From: Halorubrum kocurii JCM 14978
GTDB lineage: Archaea; Halobacteriota; Halobacteria; Halobacteriales; Haloferacaceae
Assembly: GCF_000337355.1 (NCBI RefSeq)
Contig: NZ_AOJH01000048.1
Span: forward strand, 1 to 44,026
Direction: 5' to 3'
Length of the DNA: 44,026 nucleotides
In this document: in pieces, positions 1-6,961 of the stretch
Layout: each line of letters opens with the position of its first letter
Numbering within the stretch: position 1 is the stretch's first letter
Notes under the pieces: generated by a model
Seen by the model: the letters and a program-made list of their open reading frames with translations, nothing else
Database searches by the model: none
Told to the model about the DNA's origin: nothing
Made by a program: the position numbers and the translations under genes

Positions 1-1
1 G

Positions 2-46
2 TACGGGATCGACACCGAGGCGACGCTGGAGGGTCACTCGCCGTGA
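2..46 (+). CDS. C-terminal tail of an upstream gene (partial)
   Basis: An open frame enters from the left edge, reads YGIDTEATLEGHSP and stops at TGA 44-46. The stop overlaps the GTG start of the next gene in a GTGA arrangement, the overlap style used by many operons in this window. Fourteen residues are too few to assign a family. The downstream gene is probably co-transcribed with it. Confidence 0.5.
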   Translation, partial: YGIDTEATLEGHSP

Positions 47-1212
47 TCGACTGCCGCTTCGCGGACGGCGCCGGTGACGACTCCGCCGACGCCTCTACGT
101 CGCCCGAGGTCCTCTTCACGGGCTTTCCCGGGTTCCTCGGCTCCGCGCTGCTCCGACGCGTCCTCGCTCGCGGCGACGGTCCCGTGGCGTGCCTGATCCA
201 GCCGCAGTACCGCGAGCTGGCCGAGAAGCGCGCGCGGGAGATCGTCGCGGCGGTCGGAGAGCGCGATGACGACGACGTCCCTGCCGACGCCCCGACCGTC
301 CACCTCTACGAGGGCGACGTCACGGAGCCGGACCTCGGGCTCGGGTCGGCGCTCGACGACCCGGACCTGCTGGCGGGCGTCGAGGAGGTGTACCACCTCG
401 CCGCCGTCTACGACCTGAGCGTCGACGCCGACCTCGCGGAGGCCGTGAACGTCCGCGGGACCGAACGCGTCCTCGACGCGTGCGAGCGGCTCGGGGTCGA
501 CCGCCTCCACTACGTGAGCACGTGTTACGTCAGCGGCCGGTACGACGGCGTGTTCACCGCCGATCACCTCCGGGAGGGCCAGTCGTTCAACAACCACTAC
601 GAGTCGTCGAAGTACCGCGCGGAGGTCGCGGTCCGAGAGCGCATGGCGGACGGGCTCCCGGCGACCGTCTACCGCCCGGCGATCACCGTCGGCGACAGCG
701 AGACCGGCGAGACCGACAAGCTCGACGGGCCGTACAACCTCCTCCGCCTGCTTCTCGCGCAGCCCGAGCGGCTCGCGGTCGCGTTCTCGGTCCCGGGCGG
801 GGCCGAGACCGAACTGAACGTCGTGCCGCGCGACTACGTCGTCGAGGCCGTCGCGGAGCTGAGTGCCCGGCCGGAGACCGCCGGCGAGACGTACCAGCTC
901 TGCGACCCGGACCCGCTGACGGTCCCGGCGTTCGTCGCGGCGCTGAGCGACGCGGTCGGTCGCCGGACGGTGACCGTTCCGATCCCGAAGCGGCTCGCGA
1001 AGGCGGCGGCCCGCCTGCTCTCGGCCGCGTCGGTCGACGTGGAACCGGCGACGATCGACTACTTCGACCACCCGACCCGCTACCGGTGTCCGAACGCGCG
1101 CGAGGCGCTGGCCGGGACCGGGGTCTCCGTCCCGCCGTTCGAGTCGTACGTCGACCGACTCGTGGCGTTCGCCCGCGAGCACCCGTCTCTCGGCGACGAC
1201 CCGATGACGTGA
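43..1212 (+). CDS. NAD(P)-dependent epimerase/reductase, extended SDR family
   Basis: A 389-aa extended short-chain dehydrogenase. The nucleotide-binding glycine motif reads GFPGFLG near residues 28-34, followed by a Rossmann fold (YHLAAVYDLS, then NVRGTERVLDACERLGVDRLHYVST). The catalytic YxxxK is YESSK at about residues 186-190. The glycine motif and the STCYVSG segment resemble the thioester-reductase/fatty-acyl-CoA-reductase branch (NAD_binding_4) as much as sugar epimerases, so the substrate is uncertain. The start is a GTG overlapping the previous stop by GTGA, which supports co-translation with the truncated upstream gene. No transmembrane segment is obvious. Confidence 0.8.
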   Translation: MIDCRFADGAGDDSADASTSPEVLFTGFPGFLGSALLRRVLARGDGPVACLIQPQYRELAEKRAREIVAAVGERDDDDVPADAPTVHLYEGDVTEPDLGLGSALDDPDLLAGVEEVYHLAAVYDLSVDADLAEAVNVRGTERVLDACERLGVDRLHYVSTCYVSGRYDGVFTADHLREGQSFNNHYESSKYRAEVAVRERMADGLPATVYRPAITVGDSETGETDKLDGPYNLLRLLLAQPERLAVAFSVPGGAETELNVVPRDYVVEAVAELSARPETAGETYQLCDPDPLTVPAFVAALSDAVGRRTVTVPIPKRLAKAAARLLSAASVDVEPATIDYFDHPTRYRCPNAREALAGTGVSVPPFESYVDRLVAFAREHPSLGDDPMT

Positions 1213-1348
1213 CCGCCGTCGGCGAGGACCGGACGACGTGAGGGGGGTAGCACCGAGCGCCCGAATCCCGGCGTCGAGCGGGTGAGAGGCCGTCTCTCGG
1301 GACGATCGATAGGAAAGGCATTTGAGTAGTCCGGGCGACGTACCGCAC

Positions 1349-1930
1349 ATGACCGACGACGACGCCGTTGAAACGTTCTACACGGACGAACGGTGGCAGA
1401 ACTGGCTCGACAGGCTGGAGGAAGAGGAGTTAGACCCCGAGAACGAGGACTCGGCGCGGCTCCTGTTGAACCTCCAAGACGACGCCGCGATCGCGGTCGT
1501 GAAGGTGCTCGCGGCGCTCGACGACGGTCGCATCGACGACGAGCGAGCGGTCGAAGAGATCCACACGGTCCGCGACATCGTGCTCGCCGACGTGGAGTTC
1601 GACGACGAGGACAAGGTCATGCTGATCGACGGCGTCCAAACTTCGCTCGTCCCCGTCTTCTACGCGGCCGAGGAGTACATCGTGGGCGGCGTCGTCGAGG
1701 GCGACGTGAGCGAGTTCGTGCGCGCGGCGGCCGACGCCGAGGCCGACGACGACCTCGACGCCGCGCTCGGCTACATCGTCCAGGCCGGCACCCGGATCGT
1801 CGACGGCGAGGAACTCGACATCGACCTCGTCGAGGACCTGGAGTACGGGCTCGTCTCCGAGTGGGTCAACGGGCTCGACTCCCTGCAGTCGGCCATCGAG
1901 GACCCGGAAGTCGTCGAAGAGGAGGACTGA
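1349..1930 (+). CDS. DUF2150 family protein
   Basis: A 193-aa acidic, cytosolic, mostly helical protein. The segments FYTDERWQNWLDRL near the N-terminus and SARLLLNLQDDAAIAVVKV match what I recall of the archaeal DUF2150 family, whose function is unknown. I chose the ATG at 1349 over an in-frame TTG at 1322 because a weak AT-rich box (about 1319-1327) lies roughly 25 bp upstream of it, the leaderless spacing usual in haloarchaea. It stands alone between an SDR gene and a membrane-protein gene, and nothing here suggests a role. Confidence 0.75.
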   Translation: MTDDDAVETFYTDERWQNWLDRLEEEELDPENEDSARLLLNLQDDAAIAVVKVLAALDDGRIDDERAVEEIHTVRDIVLADVEFDDEDKVMLIDGVQTSLVPVFYAAEEYIVGGVVEGDVSEFVRAAADAEADDDLDAALGYIVQAGTRIVDGEELDIDLVEDLEYGLVSEWVNGLDSLQSAIEDPEVVEEED

Positions 1931-2052
1931 GCGCGGCGGCCGGTTCGGGCTTCGTTTCTCTCGGTTCGCTCGATTCCGACGAGCCGCCGGCCCGTCGAAC
2001 GGTCCCGATGGGGCTGACAAACCGTTATGAACTCGCGTGACGACTCTCGTGT

Positions 2053-2535
2053 ATGGCAGTCTCCGCGGCCGGAGTCGCGATCGTGCTGCTCATCGTGTGG
2101 ACGGCCAGCTCGTTCGTCCCCTTCGTGCCGAGCGGCGTCCTCGCGGCGCTGACCGTCGTCGGCTACGCGTACGCCACCGGGTTCACCGAACCGGGCCTCC
2201 TCGTGCTCGTCGCGCTCGTTCTCGTCTCGCTTCTGGCCTCCGTCGCGGAACTGGTCTCGGGGATGGTCTCCGGGAAGCTCGGTGGCGCGCCGACGTGGAC
2301 CGTCGTGGTCGGCACGCTGGTGGGCGTCGCGCTGCTGTTCGTGATGGGGCCGATCGGGCTCGTCGTCGGGCTGGGCGGCACCGTCTTCCTCGCGAGCCTC
2401 TACGAGAACAGCGCCGAACCGCGCGTCGCCGCCCGGCGGTCGGCGTACGCGGTGATCGGCGCCCTCGCGAGCTCGCTCGTCCAGGCGGTCATATTGGCCG
2501 GCGTCACGGTCGCGTTCGCGATTTCGGTTTTATAA
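2053..2535 (+). CDS. DUF456-like small membrane protein
   Basis: A 160-aa, very hydrophobic protein with about four to five predicted membrane helices. It has small-residue-rich segments such as GKLGGAPTWTVVVGTLVG and a FVMGPIGLVVGLGGTVFLAS stretch. The glycine-rich GxLG pattern and size resemble DUF456 membrane proteins, but I hold that name loosely. A TATA-like GTTATGAAC lies about 30 bp upstream of the ATG. A short T-rich stretch (ggtttta) at the stop codon may terminate transcription. The function is unknown. Confidence 0.65.
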   Translation: MAVSAAGVAIVLLIVWTASSFVPFVPSGVLAALTVVGYAYATGFTEPGLLVLVALVLVSLLASVAELVSGMVSGKLGGAPTWTVVVGTLVGVALLFVMGPIGLVVGLGGTVFLASLYENSAEPRVAARRSAYAVIGALASSLVQAVILAGVTVAFAISVL

Positions 2536-2594
2536 GGGCCGTCGATCGCGACCGCGACGCGGACGAGAAGTGGTGTCTGCGAGGTCCCGTGCGG

Positions 2595-3410
2595 CTACGC
2601 GGCGACCGCGAACAGCAGCAGGTTGTGCGCCGCCGGGCCGAGCCCCATCGCCGCGACGAACCCAAGGAGCAGGTACCCCTCCGCCGGCCGGTCGCGGACG
2701 TACTCAGCGAAGAGCCAGACGACCGCGCTCGCCACCGCGAGTTTCACAAGCAGGAACACCCATCCCTCGCCGAGCACCGGGACCGACGGGATCCAGTCGA
2801 ACTCCAGCAGGATCCGGGAGAGGGGCGTGCGCTCGCCGAAGCCGAGATGGGTCGTCCCGACCGCGGTCGAGACGCCGTCGAGCGCGTGGCCGAACACCGC
2901 GAGGGCGCCGACGCCGCCCGTGACCGCGGTCTCGGGTCGGAGCCGCGTCAGGCCGGCCCAGGCGACGCCCGAAATCGGGACCGCGAGCGCGAGCGCGACC
3001 GCCGACCAGCGCGCCCCCGCCGGCGAGAGGCCGGTCGAGACCGCGACCGCGACGACCGGGGCGAGGAGGAGCGCGCCGGCGACCGCGAGCCGCTCAGCCA
3101 CCCGGTCCGGGCGGGTCGCGTCGACGGTGAGCCACGCCGCGCCCGCCAGCGAGCCCACCGTGAGGTAGACGGTCGGCGAGCCGGCGAACGGCGAGAGGAG
3201 GGGCGGGAGCGCGCCGACGACGTAGAGGACGTGCGCCGCCGATCCGAGCGCCATCCACGGGGCGAGCGCGAGCACGCGGCGGCCGGTGACCCGCGGGCGC
3301 CGTCGGCGGAGCGCGGTGACGACCGCGCCGGCCGCGAGCAGGACGGCGACGAGATACGGGGCGGGCGGGAGGGTCGTTCCCTCCGGAACGAAGGGGAGAC
3401 CGCCGACCAT
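2595..3410 (-). CDS. DUF63 family membrane protein
   Basis: A 271-aa polytopic membrane protein with about seven to eight hydrophobic helices. FGHALDGVSTAVG and the late GWVFLLVKLAVA and GFVAAMGLGPAAHN segments are characteristic of the archaeal DUF63 family, whose biochemical role is unknown. Its ATG shares one base with the stop of the upstream universal stress protein (TGATG), so the two are almost certainly translationally coupled. Archaeal conservation and pairing with a stress protein suggest a housekeeping membrane role, but that is inference. Confidence 0.82.
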   Translation of the reverse strand: MVGGLPFVPEGTTLPPAPYLVAVLLAAGAVVTALRRRRPRVTGRRVLALAPWMALGSAAHVLYVVGALPPLLSPFAGSPTVYLTVGSLAGAAWLTVDATRPDRVAERLAVAGALLLAPVVAVAVSTGLSPAGARWSAVALALAVPISGVAWAGLTRLRPETAVTGGVGALAVFGHALDGVSTAVGTTHLGFGERTPLSRILLEFDWIPSVPVLGEGWVFLLVKLAVASAVVWLFAEYVRDRPAEGYLLLGFVAAMGLGPAAHNLLLFAVAA

Positions 3411-3859
3411 CAGACGGACAGGACAGGCTGGCTGGCGTACAGGAGGACGTACTCGGCGGCCTTCCCGAGCACCTCGCCGGGGTCGCCGGTGACGGGCTCG
3501 CGCGGGACGACAATGAAGTCCGACTCCAGCTCCTCCGCGGTGTCGAGCACCACGCTGCCGGGGTGAACCGTCTTCACCTCGGTGGAGAACCCGTAGGCGA
3601 TGGAGTTGCTGTGGGCGATGCCGGCCGCCTCCGCGCGCCGGGCCACCGAGTCGGTGAACGCCTCGGTGTCGTCGGCCACGTCGCCCTCGTCGACCACGCC
3701 GTGGCTGATGGCGCGGACCACGTCCTCGTCGAGCACGTAGAGGGCGTGGACGCTCGCGTCGTACTCGGCGGCGACGGCGATCGCGTAGTCGACCGCCTCG
3801 TGGGACTCCTCGCTGCCGTCCACCGACACGAGGACGAGGTCGATGTCGAGATCGGTCAT
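3410..3859 (-). CDS. Universal stress protein (UspA family)
   Basis: A 149-aa single-domain Usp. The N-terminal strand LVLVSVDGSEESHEAVDYAI and ALYVLDE are the usual Usp alpha/beta fold elements. The C-terminal region (FIVVPREPVTGDPGEVLGKAAEYVLLYASQPVLSV) replaces the classic ATP-binding GxxGxxxxxxxGS(S/T) with a degenerate version, so ATP binding is doubtful. The ATG at 3859 starts the Usp fold directly. It is first in a two-gene unit with the DUF63 gene, which overlaps its stop by one base. Confidence 0.85.
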   Translation of the reverse strand: MTDLDIDLVLVSVDGSEESHEAVDYAIAVAAEYDASVHALYVLDEDVVRAISHGVVDEGDVADDTEAFTDSVARRAEAAGIAHSNSIAYGFSTEVKTVHPGSVVLDTAEELESDFIVVPREPVTGDPGEVLGKAAEYVLLYASQPVLSV

Positions 3860-3948
3860 ACGCGAGTCGTCGTCGGGGGAGGGCAAAAAGCCCGCCCTCT
3901 CCGGTCGCCCCCGAGCTTCCGAGCCAGCTGTCGGGTCGAGGCCCGCGC

Positions 3949-4869
3949 TCAGAACTCTGCGAGGTCGCGCTGGCCGGCCGCGCGCCGCTCGCTCGGGGGC
4001 ACGTTGGTGGCGACGATCTCGTCGACCTCGTCGCGGTTCCCGGCGTCGCTGTTGATCGCGCGGGTCGCGCCCTCGCGATCGACGCGGAAGCCGGCCTCCG
4101 CGTACGGCTCGTTCATCACGCCGCTGTTGCTGAGGACGACCCACACGCCGGCCTCGTCGAGCGCCCCCGCGACGTCGAGCAGCCGGCGCTGGTCCTCGCG
4201 GTCGAACCCCTCGGCGCTGTACTCGTTGAAGCTCGCCGTCGCGCTCATCGGCTCGTAGGGCGGGTCGAAGTAGACCAGATCGCCCGGCTCCGCGGCGTCG
4301 AGGACGTAGTCGAAGTCGCCGTTCCGGACCGTCGCGTCCGCGAGCGCGTCGCTCGCCCGGCGGATGCGGTCGCGCTGGACCCAGTCGGGGTTCGCGTAGC
4401 GACCGACGGGGACGTTGAACCCGCCGTCGGCGTTCTCGCGGTAGAGCCCGTTGTAGCAGGTGCGGTTGAGGTACAACAACAGCGCCGCCTCCTCCAGCGG
4501 GTCGAACTCGCCCTCGTACGGCCGCCTGTTGAACCGCGCGCGCTGCTGGTAGTAGTAGCTCTCCACGTCGCGGCCGCGGGCGGTCTCCTCGGCGTGGGGG
4601 AGGTCGGGATCGGGGTCCGCGTCGGGGTCGTCGAACGACTCCAGCCGCTCGATCAGCGCCTCTGGGTCGTCGCGGACCCGCTCGTAGAAGTTCACAAGCC
4701 GCGGATTCGCGTCGTTGACCGTCGCGGCCGACGGCTCGAGGTCGAAGAACACCGCGCCGCCGCCGACGAACGGCTCGTGGTAGCGGCCGTACGTCGCCGG
4801 AAACCGGGCGTACAGCTCGTCGAGGAGCTGCCGCTTCCCGCCGGCCCACTTCAGTATCGGCTCGGCCAT
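3949..4869 (-). CDS. Dam-like DNA adenine N6-methyltransferase (D12 class)
   Basis: A 306-aa protein matching the full length of Dam-type methylases. It starts with PILKWAGGKRQLL (KWAGGK, residues 7-12), carries the SAM-binding EPFVGGGAVFF (motif I, about 32-42), the Dam-family NRTCYNGLYR (135-144) and the catalytic DPPY (202-205, YFDPPYEPM). D12 enzymes methylate the N6 of adenine, often in GATC. No endonuclease gene is adjacent, so it looks like an orphan methylase. The neighbours are a universal stress protein and a small HTH protein. The target site cannot be read from sequence and GATC is only the most likely guess. Confidence 0.9.
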   Translation of the reverse strand: MAEPILKWAGGKRQLLDELYARFPATYGRYHEPFVGGGAVFFDLEPSAATVNDANPRLVNFYERVRDDPEALIERLESFDDPDADPDPDLPHAEETARGRDVESYYYQQRARFNRRPYEGEFDPLEEAALLLYLNRTCYNGLYRENADGGFNVPVGRYANPDWVQRDRIRRASDALADATVRNGDFDYVLDAAEPGDLVYFDPPYEPMSATASFNEYSAEGFDREDQRRLLDVAGALDEAGVWVVLSNSGVMNEPYAEAGFRVDREGATRAINSDAGNRDEVDEIVATNVPPSERRAAGQRDLAEF

Positions 4870-4934
4870 GCGATGTCTGGGGTCGCCCGCCGCGGCGTAT
4901 AAACGTCTCGGGCGCGGTCCGCGCGCCGACGGGG

Positions 4935-5237
4935 TCAGTCGTCCGCGAGCTCCCCGTCCGGGTCCGGGAGGTCGGCGACGTGGGCGGCCGCCTCGTCGAA
5001 CTTCGGCCCGGGCTCGATGGTCCCCTCCTCTCGGTTCCACTCGATGTAGCCGGCTTCCTCCAACGCGGGGAGGTGGCTCTCGCGGAGCTCGGCGGCGATC
5101 TCGTCGACCCGCCCGCGGACCTGCAGATCCGCGACCGTCTCGACCGCTCCGTCCGCGATCCCGGCGATGACGCGACGGCGGCCCGGCGTCGCGACCGCGG
5201 CCTTTCGTTCTGAGGGGGTGTGATGTGTCAGTGACAT
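4935..5237 (-). CDS. Small winged-helix DNA-binding protein (DUF7344-like)
   Basis: A 100-aa protein with the layout of the short haloarchaeal HTH proteins now called DUF7344. It has a basic segment GRRRVIAGIADGAVETVADL, a central helix pair (VDEIAAELRESHLPALEEAGYIEWN) that reads as recognition helix plus wing, and an acidic tail. LPALEEAGYIEWNREEGTI is the typical wing. The ATG at 5237 follows an AT-rich region (5238-5285) with TATA-like CTTAATCC about 25-30 bp upstream. It is likely a transcriptional regulator; the targets are unknown. Confidence 0.72.
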   Translation of the reverse strand: MSLTHHTPSERKAAVATPGRRRVIAGIADGAVETVADLQVRGRVDEIAAELRESHLPALEEAGYIEWNREEGTIEPGPKFDEAAAHVADLPDPDGELADD

Positions 5238-5308
5238 CGACTGTTCGTATCTACATGATGGATTAAGACGAAATAAAACTACGGGCCGAGAGCGCCGACC
5301 GCGCCCCG

Positions 5309-5713
5309 CTATCGCACCCGGAGCCCGCGGTGAAGCGTGTACCCGGGGACGAGCAGGAACAGGAACGGGACCCCGGTGAGCGGGTGCGCCAGCAGCGAGC
5401 CGGCCGCGAGTATCAGGTACCCTTTGGCCGGCGGCGACCACGCGGTTCGGGTCCGCATCGTGTCGAGCTCCGCGGCGAAGGCGTACAGGAAGCCGCCGGC
5501 GACCAGGAGCCACAGCGCGCCGGCGACCAGCGTCGCAGGAACGGTGCCCGTCGCGTCGGCGACCGCCGACGGGACGCCCGGTCCCCCGTCGGCGAACGAC
5601 GGGTCGACGAGCGCGCGCGCGGCGATCGACGCCGGGAGGTACAGCGCGGCGAGGGCGACGGTCGCCCAGAACGGGGCGTTCGCCCGCCCGCCAGACCCCG
5701 GGATACTGACCAT
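5309..5713 (-). CDS. Small membrane protein of unknown function
   Basis: A 134-aa protein with about three to four predicted membrane helices: around residues 14-35, 60-80 (VAGALWLLVAGGFLYAFAAE) and 96-118 (GYLILAAGSLLAHPLTGVPFLFLLVPG). The C-terminus is basic (TLHRGLRVR). I do not recognise the family. The ATG at 5713 is preferred to longer in-frame starts, which add a low-hydrophobicity arginine-rich extension typical of out-of-frame haloarchaeal sequence. It lies downstream of a lower-GC intergenic region. Confidence 0.65.
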   Translation of the reverse strand: MVSIPGSGGRANAPFWATVALAALYLPASIAARALVDPSFADGGPGVPSAVADATGTVPATLVAGALWLLVAGGFLYAFAAELDTMRTRTAWSPPAKGYLILAAGSLLAHPLTGVPFLFLLVPGYTLHRGLRVR

Positions 5714-6018
5714 TGACTGATCGTGGGGGAGCCACGGGGAGAAGTCCTCCGGTCGCGACCCGACTCGTCGATCGAGCTCCGAGCGACCCCCGACATCCGA
5801 GCGAGGCCGCCGATCGGAGGGCCTCCGGGTCGGTGCCACCCCGCGAGCACGATCGTACGTGATAGATTCATTACGAGTGCACGAACGACTACCATGTCAA
5901 CAGTTACACCGTCATATCGACAGCTTCAGACCATCTGGTGGTGTGTGTCGTGCGAACAGTTCTCAAAACATATTCGTAATATGAAAGGTTTTTACCGCCC
6001 GGCGACCGAGGTGTATCC
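5714..6018. other. Lower-GC intergenic region between divergent genes
   Basis: This 305-bp stretch separates two divergently transcribed small membrane-protein genes. From about 5865 to 5998 the base composition falls well below the surrounding coding DNA. It holds a 15-bp inverted repeat and a TATA-like box that fit a promoter for the gene at 6019. A 45-codon open frame (5894-6031) runs through it, but its AT-rich third positions argue against coding. No other gene is visible. Confidence 0.6.
5969..5996 (+). promoter_or_regulatory. Promoter with adjacent inverted repeat for the gene at 6019
   Basis: CATATT-cgt-AATATG (5969-5983) is a perfect 6-bp inverted repeat with a 3-base spacer. Five bases downstream is TTTTTA (about 5988-5995), centred 27 bp before the ATG at 6019, the normal archaeal TATA spacing for a leaderless mRNA. 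The repeat overlaps the BRE position, where a dimeric regulator could help or block TFB. The regulator is unknown. Confidence 0.5.
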
Positions 6019-6297
6019 ATGCGACCAATGACAACTGGATATCCGGCCGCCGGCCGGTCGCCGGGGCCCAACGTCGCGCCCGACGGCATCGTCCGCGCCT
6101 CGTTCGCGTTCCTCGCGGTCATCGCCTTCGGCGTCCTCGTTGCCGCGTACCCGCTCGTCTCGCTCGGCGTCCTGGCCGCCGGCGTCGCCCTCGCGGTCCT
6201 GACGCGTTCGCTCGCCCGCCACGTCGACCGGGAGGCCGTCGGCCGCGTCAGCCTCCCCGGGCTGGGCGCCGTCGAGTACCGCTTCACCCGCAGCTAA
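6019..6297 (+). CDS. Small two-helix membrane protein
   Basis: A 92-aa protein with a polar N-terminus, then two closely spaced hydrophobic helices (about residues 27-47, ASFAFLAVIAFGVLVAAYP, and 48-66, VSLGVLAAGVALAVL), a basic segment SLARHVDRE and a short soluble tail. I do not recognise the family. I chose the ATG at 6019 because the TATA-like box is 27 bp upstream. A second in-frame ATG at 6028 is possible. The first repeat copy lies downstream. Confidence 0.6.
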   Translation: MRPMTTGYPAAGRSPGPNVAPDGIVRASFAFLAVIAFGVLVAAYPLVSLGVLAAGVALAVLTRSLARHVDREAVGRVSLPGLGAVEYRFTRS

Positions 6298-6418
6298 CGA
6301 CGCGTCGATACCGAACCGCCGGACGGACGCCCGGTACTTCGGCCCTGTTGAGACCCTCTTCTTCGGAGCGCTTCTCGTTCGAACTCGACAGCCGCTGACA
6401 GCTGCGTGTCGATCGATA

Positions 6419-6859
6419 GCGGGAGGACGCGTCTCACTTCGGTCGACCGGGTATTTATAAGCGATCGAGAGGCGTCGCTGTCGGCCGCTTATACCTGGTT
6501 GACACTGCTGCGGTGACGACCTCCAAGGCCCCAGCCGTGAGGGCGGCGCACGCTCGCTGCGCGCCTCGCGCAGTCGCTATCGCTCCTTCGCTGCGGTGCT
6601 TCCGTCGCCTGCGTCGCCCTCACGGCTTCCCTTTTGAATCCCATCCAGCCGCACCGCACAGCCTCACGCCTCCCCAGCCTCGTCGGTCACCCTCCGCGTT
6701 GCTCCGGGCGACCGACTCCCTCGCACGCGCTCCTCGCGGGCCTGCGGCCCGCTCGGAGGCGCGCGCCGACCGCTTCGCTCATTTATAATCGATCGACGCC
6801 GTGGCCCACGGCTGTTTAAACACTCCATCGCTACCACCGAACTGCAACACCCACTCCCG
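6419..6859 (+). repeat. Dispersed intergenic repeat, copy 1 (long form)
   Basis: About 440 bp shares long, nearly identical blocks with 24757-25080. These include the block around GGGTATTTATAAGCGATCGA, the block GACGACCTCCAA, and about 60 bp ending in GACTCCCTCGC. It carries TATA-like TTTATAA at 6454-6460 and 6782-6788 and TTTAAA at 6815-6820, all matched in copy 2. A strong hairpin (GCGGGCC tgc GGCCCGC, 6736-6752) sits centrally. Compared with copy 2 it has an extra 114-bp module at 6531-6644. There is no transposase or long terminal inverted repeat. The boundaries are approximate. Confidence 0.85.
6531..6651 (+). repeat. Hairpin module within repeat copy 1, bounded by 7-bp direct repeats
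   Basis: CCAGCCG occurs at 6531-6537 and 6645-6651; the segment between is absent from the other repeat copy. Inside, AGCCGTGAGGGCG (6533-6545) is the exact reverse complement of 6615-6627. Pairing continues inward to 6550/6610 with one G-T wobble, giving an 18-bp stem enclosing about 59 bases. Either it inserted with a 7-bp target duplication, or copy 2 lost it by recombination between the 7-bp repeats. Confidence 0.65.
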
Positions 6860-6961
6860 CTGTCGCTCACTGCTGTGTCCGCGGTGACCGCGACAGGGTC
6901 AGGCGTATCACCGCCTGAGGGGTCCGACGACCGCGTTTCCACTCCTCGGCCCGACCGCGAT

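Larger units (their letters stand above)
6298..6961. other. Intergenic region between convergent genes, largely filled by repeat copy 1
   Basis: The two flanking genes both end here (6297 on plus, 6962 on minus), so the 664 bp is a 3'-3' intergenic region. About 120 bp on the left and 100 bp on the right show no recognisable feature. The middle (6419-6859) is a copy of a dispersed repeat that recurs at 24757-25080. Short open frames across it lack coding-like composition. Confidence 0.7.

Noticed and set aside
34-1350. Long arginine-rich minus-strand frame opposite the SDR gene
   Set aside because: It is a typical antisense shadow of high-GC coding DNA: no recognisable domain and composition opposite to haloarchaeal proteins.
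5894-6031. 45-codon frame (MSTVTPSYRQLQTIWWCVSC...) whose stop overlaps an ATG of the next gene
   Set aside because: Its codon third positions are AT-rich, unlike every real gene here. It runs straight through the TATA-like box and inverted repeat, so it is better read as promoter DNA.
6500-6830. Short open frames inside repeat copy 1 (for example 6513-6788)
   Set aside because: The frames are not preserved in repeat copy 2, and the translated sequences are alanine/arginine-rich with no fold.
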